Assembly (NCBI GenBank): GCA_003136475.1
Contig: PLEQ01000307.1
Location: forward strand, 1 to 35,260
Length of the DNA: 35,260 bases
Direction of reading: 5' to 3'
Source: Deltaproteobacteria bacterium
GTDB lineage: Bacteria; Bdellovibrionota_B; Oligoflexia; Oligoflexales; Bog-1112
Below the pieces are notes generated by a model. The model saw nothing but the letters and a program-made list of their open reading frames with translations. It did not search any database and was not told the origin of the DNA. Positions 6,962 through 14,240 of this stretch are shown here, in pieces. How positions within the stretch are numbered: the stretch's first letter is position 1; the number at the start of each line of letters is the position of its first letter. Both the position numbers and the translations under genes were made by a program.

Positions 6962-6967
6962 CTAGTG

Positions 6968-6996
6968 ACTATATATGAATAATAGGGATAGGTCAA
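6968..6996 (-). promoter_or_regulatory. sigma70-type promoter before the deaminase gene
   Basis: On the - strand TTGACC (6996-6991) and TATAGT (6973-6968) are separated by exactly 17 bases, one mismatch each to consensus. The predicted transcript start falls at or beside the ATG at 6961. The -35 box contains the TGA stop of the primase gene. Confidence 0.65.
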
Positions 6997-7865
6997 CTCT
7001 TATTTTTTTCATTGGCGACGTATTTAAATGCACTTCCAACAGTAATTAACCATTCTTTTTCTTTAAAATCGTGCTCTTCTAAGAATTTAGGGCTTAATAG
7101 TTCGATTGTCTGATCTTCAGTAAATCCGGCCAAGGCAAAATCTACAGCCAGTGCAAACCAGGTTTGATTCCGACCGTTCCTAAATGTTATGCCACTACTC
7201 ATCATTCGTTTGGCCCATCCTGAAAGCCTGCTATAATCGGCTTCTCCATTATAGGGCTTTCTTTGTTTAGGCATAGGTCTTAATTGGGGCCATTGATTTA
7301 GCCACTTATAGAAGTCTTCTAATTTGATTCTTCCTTTTAGGCTTATGAGTCTCTGCTTCTTTCCTGGTTCTCGATATGCTCCAGGAATTCTAACCGAACG
7401 ACTAGGGTTTTTACAGTTTTGATCGCAAAACGTTAATATTTTAAGTGCCCAAAGATACAGATGGCGGTAGGTCTTTTCGTCTGGCAATTCTTTGTCTTCC
7501 AGTACAGTTACAGCATGTACTGACTTATTACCGGAAAATACTTGAGCAGAAATTGGAAGGCCAGTTTTTTTGAAAGAATTTAGCTGTTCTTGAATTGAAC
7601 CAGTATCGCATTCCCATAAGAACGTCCGAAACTTAGACACATTAGAGTCTTTTCTGAATCCTTCGATAGGATTTATAGACACCAAAATGAGTTCTGAAGA
7701 ATCACATTGTGTTACAGAAAAATCATTTGTGGATAGTAGTGAAATCTGTCCGGATAGAGCTTTTTCTAAAGGAATAGAATGGTATGCAAATTGGTTATTG
7801 CTTACAGAGATATTCTCTCCAGGATCGAAGAGAAGTTTCAATAATGATTCACCGGTAGAATCCAT
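6993..7865 (-). CDS. AEP-type (archaeo-eukaryotic) primase-like protein
   Basis: About 290 residues from the ATG at 7865; the frame also opens at a TTG (7922) inside the previous gene, which is less likely. LWECDTGSI provides an acidic motif, SGNKSVHAVTVL matches the S-x-K-S-x-H motif of AEP primases, and SRSVRIPGAYREP matches the R-x-PG motif III region. A C-terminal helical part (WAKRMMSSGITFRNGRNQT onward) resembles the PriCT domain with its GRN and GFTEDQTIELL helices. It probably primes phage DNA synthesis with the helicase at 8885. The catalytic carboxylate assignment is tentative. Confidence 0.7.
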   Translation of the reverse strand: MDSTGESLLKLLFDPGENISVSNNQFAYHSIPLEKALSGQISLLSTNDFSVTQCDSSELILVSINPIEGFRKDSNVSKFRTFLWECDTGSIQEQLNSFKKTGLPISAQVFSGNKSVHAVTVLEDKELPDEKTYRHLYLWALKILTFCDQNCKNPSRSVRIPGAYREPGKKQRLISLKGRIKLEDFYKWLNQWPQLRPMPKQRKPYNGEADYSRLSGWAKRMMSSGITFRNGRNQTWFALAVDFALAGFTEDQTIELLSPKFLEEHDFKEKEWLITVGSAFKYVANEKNKS

Positions 7866-7869
7866 ATGT

Positions 7870-8280
7870 CTATAGTTTGGTCCAAAGCTGGGCGGTCCAC
7901 TGCCATTCCTTAGGCTCAACAACTTTTCCGTTATATACGTAATAGTGTGTTAGCGGAAGAGTATTTTTCTCCAACATTTGACGTATCCTTGGATGGTCAT
8001 TTAATTTTGCTATATAGGCTAAAGCCAGTTCATTTTCTGTAGGATGGGTCCTTTTTAGGGTAGCCTTTTTACCCAATTCCTTGCATTCCCATCCTGGGAG
8101 ACGCCTTAGCTCCTCAAGACCCGTCATTAGCCAGTACCAGAAGCCTTCTACGGTCCTAAAACGACCATAATCAGGGTGATGAAAGGGCGTATCGGCAAAG
8201 TTCGACAGAAGTCGTCCTAGAGGCGTCTTACCCTTGGAATAAACGTTGATATGGTCTATTCCATCCATTTCAGGATTCAT
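7870..8280 (-). CDS. NADAR-like (YbiA/DUF1768 superfamily) protein
   Basis: 136 residues. INVYSKGKTPLGRLLSNF (LSNF at 25-28) then FRTVEGFWYWL (TVE at 43-45) and ECKELGKKATL match the NADAR pattern of an LSNF strand, an S/T-VE helix and a later G-K segment. NADAR proteins process ADP-ribose derivatives, and some remove ADP-ribose from guanine in DNA, countering DarT-type toxins. The start at 8280 has AGGA at short spacing; it overlaps the previous gene by 11 bases. Placement between helicase-side genes and the primase hints at a DNA-related role. Activity is inference from motif. Confidence 0.6.
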   Translation of the reverse strand: MNPEMDGIDHINVYSKGKTPLGRLLSNFADTPFHHPDYGRFRTVEGFWYWLMTGLEELRRLPGWECKELGKKATLKRTHPTENELALAYIAKLNDHPRIRQMLEKNTLPLTHYYVYNGKVVEPKEWQWTAQLWTKL

Positions 8281-8587
8281 TTAGTCCTAGCTTTTCGGTT
8301 TCTTGGGCAAGATCATCAAGAGCCTTATTGGCGACCCTCTTTTGGCGTTCATCAAGCTCATCTTGCATAAGCTTACGGACTTCTTCTACGGAATACCGTT
8401 TCTTAACATGTTTGGTATCCGTAAAAGTCTTCTTGAGGAGATTTCCATTGGCTCCAGGAACCATAACTTCACGTTCTCGCTGATATGGCTCAGCAACGCC
8501 TTTATTAACAAGCTTTTGCCACTTTGACGTAGTTCCAAAAACTTTTTTCGACATTTCATTCAATTCTTCACGGGCCTTACGATCCAT
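8270..8587 (-). CDS. unknown basic helical protein, 105 aa
   Basis: Starts at the ATG at 8587, where AGGAG is 8 bases upstream; the frame extends to a TTG at 8617 without a ribosome site. The product is charged and helical (MDRKAREELNEMSKKVF, YSVEEVRKLMQDELDERQKR) with a short central stretch VMVPGANGN. Not recognised. It lies in the helicase-primase cluster with overlaps on both sides. Confidence 0.75.
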   Translation of the reverse strand: MDRKAREELNEMSKKVFGTTSKWQKLVNKGVAEPYQREREVMVPGANGNLLKKTFTDTKHVKKRYSVEEVRKLMQDELDERQKRVANKALDDLAQETEKLGLNES

Positions 8588-8888
8588 TTTCAATTCTCCT
8601 GGGTTGTACAGATTCAATTATTAAAAGTGCGTTTTCTAGACTATCTTCGTCTGGATTACTTATTACCTTCCTTAAGGCTATCTCTAATTTATCGGCCTTG
8701 CAACTATAAAAATCTTTAGTTTTGCCTAGGTACTCATTGCTGTCAGTTAAGTATTTGACATAATTCTCTAAACTCTCATTATCCTCTAATAAAGATTCTA
8801 ATGCTTTGACCGGGACCGATACACTTTGGAACATACTTGTTCTATCTAGTTCCGAATATGACTTGTCTAGCCAACCTTCATATTTCAT
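8577..8888 (-). CDS. unknown acidic protein, 103 aa
   Basis: Not recognised. Leu/Glu/Ser-rich with predicted helices (ALESLLEDNESLENYVKYL; LEIALRKVISNPDEDSLENA). Coupled to the helicase stop by ATGA; its end carries the ribosome site for the next gene. Confidence 0.7.
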   Translation of the reverse strand: MKYEGWLDKSYSELDRTSMFQSVSVPVKALESLLEDNESLENYVKYLTDSNEYLGKTKDFYSCKADKLEIALRKVISNPDEDSLENALLIIESVQPRRIENGS

Positions 8889-10027
8889 TCGTTTTCCTTT
8901 TTCTTGTCTTTATGGATTCCTACTTTTTTGTCATTTTCTTCTTCCAAATTCTTGATTACTCTATCCCGTATACTTTCTTGGAAAGCGGCTGAATATGGCA
9001 CGAACTTTCCCCTATCGAATCCTGTATAAATAAATTCCCCTACGGCTTCATTAAATCGACTCTTCCACACAAACCATTTGCTTCTGTACAGCTTTCGTTC
9101 TGGGATAAGCTCACAGATAAAAGTGGCTTTATCGCAAATTGTTTTACTGCCCTTTAACCTAACATTGAAAGGGGTGCTATCATCTTCATCTACACGCTTT
9201 TTCATTTGGGCCATAACTACTATGGCTCCGGGATATTGAAGTTTCATTAAATCCAAGAAACTAGAGAGTTTTGCTTGAACTTCCCAATCTAATAGTTTCG
9301 GGTTTATTTTTGAACGTTTAACGTTTTGGTAATAGTCAATAATAACTGTGTCATAAGTATGACCGTCTCTCAATAGATTATTGAAAATCGTTTCAATACC
9401 CTCTATTGTAGTAGTCCATCCAGATACTCCTTCATAAGTATCTCCAATAATGGTTAAACGACCCTCTTCAGCCCATATGGGAATATAGTTATTGAAGGTC
9501 TCTCTTTGCTCGTCAGTAAACTTGTTGTGATTGATATAGGCTAAGCCCGTATATAAACAGGTAATTCGATTGTAGAAGTCTTCAGGAGCTTCTTCGTTGG
9601 ATAGAACTAAAACTCTTCCCTTTTTGCCAGTAGCCGGATTAATTCTATTAATGGTGTCGTAGATTATGTTTGCTACGGTTGTGGATTTTCCGTCGCCTGT
9701 ATCTCCAGCTATTAGAATTAAATTTTTTCGAAAGTAAGGTACCAACTTATCAAATTCCTCGTTTATAAAAAGCATGGAATTTTTAGCGGATCTCATGTAC
9801 TCGTCATTTGATGCTACCATTGCTTGAATGGTCTCTTGGCTCATCGGTCCAAAATTGATTTTTTTTGCCTTCTCAAGTTCGGTATTGTTTTGAACTAGTT
9901 CCTTAAGATCTCTATCAACCCTATGTTCTTTAAGGAATAAGTCCTTCTCTTGGAATTCTTCTTTCCTTCTCTGAAGATCTTTGTCTTTTTCAATCTCGGC
10001 TTCGATTTTTTCTAGAATGTCGCTCAT
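8885..10027 (-). CDS. DnaB-like replicative helicase
   Basis: 380 residues. Walker A GDTGDGKST at 108-116, RVLVLSNEEAPEDFYNRI (the catalytic Glu strand of DnaB/RecA-fold helicases), Walker B TVIIDYYQNV near 225, VVMAQMKKR (sensor-like Gln), and KGSKTICDKATF near 290. This is the RecA-fold motor without the N-terminal DnaB primase-interaction domain; instead there are about 95 charged residues. It probably unwinds DNA at the fork with the primase at 6993. Coupled to both neighbours by ATGA. Confidence 0.88.
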   Translation of the reverse strand: MSDILEKIEAEIEKDKDLQRRKEEFQEKDLFLKEHRVDRDLKELVQNNTELEKAKKINFGPMSQETIQAMVASNDEYMRSAKNSMLFINEEFDKLVPYFRKNLILIAGDTGDGKSTTVANIIYDTINRINPATGKKGRVLVLSNEEAPEDFYNRITCLYTGLAYINHNKFTDEQRETFNNYIPIWAEEGRLTIIGDTYEGVSGWTTTIEGIETIFNNLLRDGHTYDTVIIDYYQNVKRSKINPKLLDWEVQAKLSSFLDLMKLQYPGAIVVMAQMKKRVDEDDSTPFNVRLKGSKTICDKATFICELIPERKLYRSKWFVWKSRFNEAVGEFIYTGFDRGKFVPYSAAFQESIRDRVIKNLEEENDKKVGIHKDKKKENE

Positions 10028-10566
10028 TTCTTTTTTTCTTTCAGCATCTTATCGACAGCGGCCAATTTTGCAAATAACTCTTCGTCTAGTGCGGGCATCA
10101 CTCTACCAAAAGGCTCGATTTTGATACGACCTTTGGGATTAAAAATATCTTCTAAAATTTCTTCCTTGTCATTTTCCGATTTCTTATCAATATCATCAGA
10201 CTCTGGAATATTATCTTTTTCCGGCTCTACATACTGAGAAATTACAACGTCTGAAAATTTATCTACAATGCTCGTCCATTGTCTACGGACGATGTCTTTG
10301 GAGATTTTTAAATCCTTGTCTGTCATATTAACAATCAAATCTGGCCAACATTCGTCTATGATTTTTTTTAATACTGCAGGGGATGATATTTCTATCTTAG
10401 AATATCCTAAATCAATCATGGTTTGAAATAAGTCTTTAAAATTTTTAAGGCGTTGTCCATCCATGGGGATACCGATGAATTCAGTTCCACCACGACCCTT
10501 CATTTCTACACCAATTTTGTTTTTCCAGATTTCTACAAGCCTAAGGATGGATGGCCTTTCGCTCAT
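10024..10566 (-). CDS. unknown protein beside the helicase, 180 aa
   Basis: Starts at the ATG at 10566 with GGAG six bases upstream; a TTG four codons earlier is rejected. Two helical regions (RPSILRLVEIWKNKIG; KIEISSPAVLKKIIDECW) are followed by an acidic linker (residues about 120-140) and a lysine-rich end. Position directly before the helicase and the folded-plus-acidic-tail organisation would suit a helicase loader or accessory, but no motif proves it. Confidence 0.75.
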   Translation of the reverse strand: MSERPSILRLVEIWKNKIGVEMKGRGGTEFIGIPMDGQRLKNFKDLFQTMIDLGYSKIEISSPAVLKKIIDECWPDLIVNMTDKDLKISKDIVRRQWTSIVDKFSDVVISQYVEPEKDNIPESDDIDKKSENDKEEILEDIFNPKGRIKIEPFGRVMPALDEELFAKLAAVDKMLKEKKK

Positions 10567-10567
10567 A

Positions 10568-11470
10568 TCATTCTCCAAGAGACCTTAATAGCTTTTTAGC
10601 TGTCTGAATTTCTTCTTGATACGACTTTCGTTTCTTATTTTTCGAAATAAACTTCTTTAAGGTCATAACTTTACGAGCTTTTGATTTTTTATAAAATAGT
10701 ATGTCAAAACTCTTCATTTCTTCTATTTCGTAAGCCTTATCTGGACTTAAATTGTGTGCATTCTCATAAGGATCATATCCTGAACTTACAATATCTTCAA
10801 GATCTAAATCTCTATTGTCTGAAATAATTGCAATATACCAAAGATCGCCAAATTTGAACATAGTGGCATCACTGTTAACATTGGCTTTTTTGCGTATTGA
10901 TTTAAAAACTGAGAAATCCACTTTTTTATACCCCAACTTTTCATAATCCGACAGCAGCTTCCTTGGTTCTTTAAGTGGCTTTCCAGGGCCAGAAAAGACC
11001 TGGTACTCATCAGAAGATTTTCCCTTTACATTACGACATTTCTGTCTGCATACTCTTACCAAATCTTCCATCCTTTGTTTAAAGAACATGGTAAAATTAG
11101 CCTTATTTTTTTGATCAAAATCTACTTGAGTAGCCTCTTTATAATTATACCTTAAAAAATTCTCAGAAAATACTTTCTTTTTTTCGTCCATTCTTTCTAG
11201 TGTATATAAGCCTAGAAATGATACTAAATGAACTCTTCCTATGTTAAGGATGTCTTCCTGATACATACCAACAGCCTTGAATAGGTTGTAATAGGTATAA
11301 AATGTACTATTTGTATGGTTTTCTACAATGCCCATATAGGGCTGCATTTCTTCTTGGGAAGGATTAAATTTGGCTCTTCGAAAGTACTGATGACGAAGAA
11401 AACAAAGTTCAAAATCGTCCTTAGTATTGATCTTAAATTCACTTGCTGCTGGTCTATGAACTTCAATCAT
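10568..11470 (-). CDS. unknown phage protein, possible divergent sigma-like factor
   Basis: 300 residues. The block YNLFKAVGMYQEDILNIGRV near 60-80, then HLVSFLGLYTLER, resembles region 2 of sigma70 factors, in which a helix ending in E-D-L/I-x-x-x-G is followed by a short helix. Similarity is at the pattern level only. The rest is basic, with QKNKANFTMFFKQRMEDLV and a Cys pair at about 139-143. The C-terminus is very Lys/Arg-rich (KARKVMTLKKFISKNKKRKS), which suits nucleic-acid binding. It could be a late-transcription factor or a replication protein. ATGA overlap with the 58-codon gene upstream. Confidence 0.65.
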   Translation of the reverse strand: MIEVHRPAASEFKINTKDDFELCFLRHQYFRRAKFNPSQEEMQPYMGIVENHTNSTFYTYYNLFKAVGMYQEDILNIGRVHLVSFLGLYTLERMDEKKKVFSENFLRYNYKEATQVDFDQKNKANFTMFFKQRMEDLVRVCRQKCRNVKGKSSDEYQVFSGPGKPLKEPRKLLSDYEKLGYKKVDFSVFKSIRKKANVNSDATMFKFGDLWYIAIISDNRDLDLEDIVSSGYDPYENAHNLSPDKAYEIEEMKSFDILFYKKSKARKVMTLKKFISKNKKRKSYQEEIQTAKKLLRSLGE

Positions 11471-11643
11471 TTTGTTCCCACATTCTGTCCAGGAAGTCTT
11501 AATTTCTTAATCAGGTCCCAATTATCTCTTAATGCTTGAATTCGGCAGACACTCATTCTAGTTCTCCAAGGACAACAGTCGCAAGGAGGGTGCTTCCACA
11601 TTCTTATATTTACGAAGTACCATTTTTTTAGTTTACTTATCAT
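11467..11643 (-). CDS. 58-aa cysteine-rich small protein
   Basis: An ATG overlapping the end of the kinase gene opens 58 codons ending by ATGA on the next gene, filling an otherwise empty gap. The product has PPCDCCPWRTRMSVC in the middle: four Cys in 13 residues (about 21, 23, 24, 33), plus His18, suggestive of metal binding. The N-terminus is basic and aromatic (KLKKWYFVNIRMWKH), the C-terminus helical. Only GGA six bases upstream as ribosome site. Function unknown. Confidence 0.65.
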   Translation of the reverse strand: MISKLKKWYFVNIRMWKHPPCDCCPWRTRMSVCRIQALRDNWDLIKKLRLPGQNVGTK

Positions 11644-12190
11644 CTGTGTCCATTACCTGTTTAACAATATCGTCTTCGGCTTTGTCATCACAAGAAATAA
11701 ACTTATAATTTATAGGATATTCATCTAAAAAATTTAAAATTTTAGCGTCATATTCTTTTGCAGTGGACTCGTCTTGATACCGACCAACTGGATTATAAGG
11801 TTTTGTACGGAGCAAAAAGAAATGATCAACTTTGTATCCCAGATCTTTACATATCATGTGGTGCTGCTTTACAATTGCTTTACAGGCTGCTCCCTCACGT
11901 TCATATTTATCGTAAATATTGCCATAAAAAGTTGTGAGAGCTAAGGGGCTGTCTGTAACAATCACGTCCATATTTTTACGCATGTAAATTACTTCTTTAC
12001 GAGCCTGTTTTGCTGTAATGTAAACTTGATCTCCAGCTATAATTTCTCGACCTTCCCAAACCCAATCCTTAATGTATTCACGATTCATTTCTACATTTAG
12101 GCCTAAAATTTTAAATTTCTTAAATAGGCCTGAGCAAGTCGTACTTTTGCCAGCTCCTGGACCACCCCACAAACAAACGATCTTTTTCAT
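11633..12190 (-). CDS. P-loop nucleotide kinase-like ATPase (AAA_28/NadR-like)
   Basis: 185 residues. Walker A GGPGAGKST at 9-17, then MNREYIKDWVWEGREI, a DQVYITAKQARKEV helix and DVIVTDSPLALTTFY with the Asp of the second acidic motif. A lid-like stretch LLRTKPYNPVGRYQDES follows, with Arg residues typical of kinases. This is a common phage family annotated as AAA or NadR-like kinases. The substrate (nucleotide, nucleoside or NAD precursor) cannot be told. Coupled to the small gene upstream by ATGA. Confidence 0.8.
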   Translation of the reverse strand: MKKIVCLWGGPGAGKSTTCSGLFKKFKILGLNVEMNREYIKDWVWEGREIIAGDQVYITAKQARKEVIYMRKNMDVIVTDSPLALTTFYGNIYDKYEREGAACKAIVKQHHMICKDLGYKVDHFFLLRTKPYNPVGRYQDESTAKEYDAKILNFLDEYPINYKFISCDDKAEDDIVKQVMDTDDK

Positions 12191-12369
12191 GTGAATCCCT
12201 CTGATAATAACTTAACACGATTTTTCCCACTTGTATAGGTCGCAATTGCAACTTCGCCAAGTTTTGCTTCGGATTGACCAAATCTATTTTCTATGAGTAA
12301 ATCTATTTGGCAATTTCCATATTTGAAATAAGCTTTGAATAGAATCCAAAGTAATCGTGAGATTTTCAT
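12187..12369 (-). CDS. unknown 60-aa protein
   Basis: ATG at 12369 with AAGGA seven bases upstream; ends by ATGA on the kinase gene. Aromatic/basic N-terminal helix (ISRLLWILFKAYFKYG) then two beta-like strands. It is the first gene after the structured non-coding region, so its translation could be affected by that RNA. Not recognised. Confidence 0.7.
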   Translation of the reverse strand: MKISRLLWILFKAYFKYGNCQIDLLIENRFGQSEAKLGEVAIATYTSGKNRVKLLSEGFT

Positions 12370-12667
12370 ATTGGTCCTTGAAGTGGTCGAGAGTGACGTA
12401 CTTGCACCGTCTTATAGCTTCCTTGTCCTAGAGGCGCGACCTCTAGCCATTACTATATATGGTAACTCTCGAATTTGTTGGCGGGTGAGGCGCCACCCTC
12501 ACTCTGGCGTACTAACGGAATCTATATTTCAGAGTTATACCCTAAGTAGTTCCGAATTTCCCCAGCCTTACTAGATAGACACGTCTATCGTGGTCGTTCA
12601 GGATTTCACTGACAGCGTTATGACTCCAATATTGTCACCACAGGCTTCTCGTGCTGCCGCCAAACTT
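12370..12667 (-). ncRNA. structured non-coding region, candidate RNA or leader
   Basis: 298 bases without a plausible ORF on either strand, more GC-rich than the flanking genes and full of complementary segments. Tight hairpins are GATAGAC/GTCTATC (12574-12589), CTAGAGG/CCTCTAG with a 5-base loop (12428-12446) and GTGAGG/CCTCAC (12485-12502). ACTCTG (12501-12506) pairs with CAGAGT (12530-12535). As an alternative, GGTAACTCT (12461-12469) pairs with AGAGTTATACC (12531-12541). The mutually exclusive pairings are what a switching leader would show. No terminator T-run and no tRNA pattern were found. It lies between the recombination and helicase clusters and could instead be a DNA-level site such as an origin. 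Confidence 0.5.
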
Positions 12668-12949
12668 TTAACAATTGACTTTAACATTACCGGTATCTAT
12701 TTTGCCCATAGCATCGGCAAGATCTTTAATGGCCTTGTCTCTATAACTATGAACGTCACTTAATTTATCTTGATGGGCTTTATCTCCATGAGAGGGATCA
12801 ATTTCATGCTTAAAAACCATCGCTAAGTGATTTTTGATGCATTGAATTTGTTCTGAATTTAGGTTAGGAGACCATTCTGCGGGACGTGGCTGATTTTGCC
12901 CAATTTCAAAATATCCCTGTAACCAGTAACAAAAATCCCTGGAGGTCAT
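12668..12949 (-). CDS. conserved phage protein of unknown function, 93 aa
   Basis: Begins MTSRDFCYWLQGYFEI, a start I recognise as recurring in a family of small phage proteins, followed by LNSEQIQCIKNHLAMVFKHE. Helical; no catalytic signature. GGGG ribosome site seven bases upstream and ATGA overlap with the RecA gene. Confidence 0.8.
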   Translation of the reverse strand: MTSRDFCYWLQGYFEIGQNQPRPAEWSPNLNSEQIQCIKNHLAMVFKHEIDPSHGDKAHQDKLSDVHSYRDKAIKDLADAMGKIDTGNVKVNC

Positions 12950-13848
12950 AATTCGCCCCTTAGGCTTTTCTGATATTTCTCAAGATCTTCGGCGGTCTCA
13001 AGGATACCAATATCTACTACATTAACATCCTTGACGATCGTACGACCATGGAAATGGCCTTTGTGAACCGTGAACCTGGTTACTCGACCAATCTGTTGTT
13101 TTTCACCAAGAACTGTACGTTCAATTTTGGCCCCTTGTTTGGTCTTGAGAATCAGTGTTGACATAAAAGAAAGCTCTTCGCCGCCCTTAATGATCAATTC
13201 TGGTTGTTCGTATTTGGTCTTGGGATTTGTCATATAGTAATGGTTAATAAATACGCAAGCAACTTCTGACTTATCAATAGATTGACGAAGCCTACGAACA
13301 TTCTTATTATTCAATTTAGCTTCAAGAGCAAAGTGCGCGTCTCCAGACTCACCTTCAAGCATAGATTCAGGAACGCTTGCAGCAACTGAGTCCCAAACCA
13401 TCATGATTGGGTTCTTAAAACCCTCTTCACGAAGGGTCTGAACTTCAGCCAAAATCTTTTCAATTGCATCCCAGGCTTCTTCTAAGGTGTCTGTAGGAGT
13501 AACCAATACTTCCTTTGGTTTACCCCCCATTAGAGCGAGACGACTCATAGAAAATTTATGCTCAGAATCGATTAAAAACACCACTCCACCAAGTTTTTGA
13601 CAGCTTACGATACCTTCCATAGCAAGAGTGGATTTTCCAGAGTCTGGCTTGCCAATGATCTGTGTAATGTGGCCGCAAGGAAATCCGTCTCCACCAGTAC
13701 CAAGCTTAAAGAATGGTTTGAGGGGGATCCATGACCTAACTTGTAAAAGGCTGTCTCCTTCTGCAAAGGTCTTAATCAACTCCTTACCGGCATTATCGTT
13801 CAAACGATTCCTAATCCTATCTATCAAAGATACTTCTTCTTTAGCCAT
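12946..13848 (-). CDS. RecA/UvsX-like recombinase
   Basis: 300 residues, shorter than bacterial RecA (about 350). Walker A GKPDSGKST at 66-74, FLIDSEHKFS (the RecA-type strand with catalytic Glu position), Walker B PIMMVWDSVAA near 148, CVFINHYYM near 208, and IIKGGEELSFMSTLIL as the L2/C-core region. Expected to form filaments on ssDNA and drive strand exchange in recombination-dependent phage replication, together with the SSB and UvsY-like protein encoded just upstream. The usual RecA N-terminal helix is present but the C-terminal domain is reduced. Confidence 0.92.
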   Translation of the reverse strand: MAKEEVSLIDRIRNRLNDNAGKELIKTFAEGDSLLQVRSWIPLKPFFKLGTGGDGFPCGHITQIIGKPDSGKSTLAMEGIVSCQKLGGVVFLIDSEHKFSMSRLALMGGKPKEVLVTPTDTLEEAWDAIEKILAEVQTLREEGFKNPIMMVWDSVAASVPESMLEGESGDAHFALEAKLNNKNVRRLRQSIDKSEVACVFINHYYMTNPKTKYEQPELIIKGGEELSFMSTLILKTKQGAKIERTVLGEKQQIGRVTRFTVHKGHFHGRTIVKDVNVVDIGILETAEDLEKYQKSLRGEL

Positions 13849-13850
13849 AT

Positions 13851-14228
13851 TTAAGACACTTCTTTCCTACGATCACTGTTGAGCTGAATTAACATGTCCT
13901 TTTTAGCCTTCATAGAATCTACCGCTCCACTCCAAGTTGTGGCGTCGTGTTCTGTTCGGATCACTCTTCGTTGAGCTGTCATAACAGTTGGATCGGTATC
14001 AATTTCGGCTTCAAGGCTTTTTTCGGTATGTTTTACTTTGAGATCACTTTTTATTCGTTTGTATGCCTCTGCTTTGGTTTCTTTTAGAATGGCTTTTGCC
14101 ATATCTCTTTCTGATTCTACTTTGGCCTTATGTTGATAATAACGATAAAGCTTTACAGAAAGATTTCTAATTTCAGAAGATAAATTGTTAATATCAATAG
14201 ATAAATCTACTTCCGGATTTAGTTCCAT
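13851..14228 (-). CDS. UvsY-like recombination mediator candidate
   Basis: 125 residues, almost all helix: LSVKLYRYYQHKAKVESERD, a long Lys-rich helix, DTDPTVMTAQRR, then HDATTWSGAVDSMKAKKDML ending RRKE. T4 UvsY shares the order LY-x-W/Y-x-x-K helix, Lys-rich helix, SE/D-rich middle and C-terminal helix with R at the end. The gene sits exactly between SSB and RecA, where a mediator that loads recombinase on SSB-coated DNA would be expected. The call rests on layout and context; sequence identity to UvsY is not obvious. Confidence 0.6.
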   Translation of the reverse strand: MELNPEVDLSIDINNLSSEIRNLSVKLYRYYQHKAKVESERDMAKAILKETKAEAYKRIKSDLKVKHTEKSLEAEIDTDPTVMTAQRRVIRTEHDATTWSGAVDSMKAKKDMLIQLNSDRRKEVS

Positions 14229-14240
14229 ACATTATCCCAA

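Noticed and set aside
12370..12667. tRNA or group I intron in the structured region
   Set aside because: No T-loop with matching arm, no acceptor/CCA pairing, and no recognisable group I P/Q/R/S core; stems do not form a cloverleaf.
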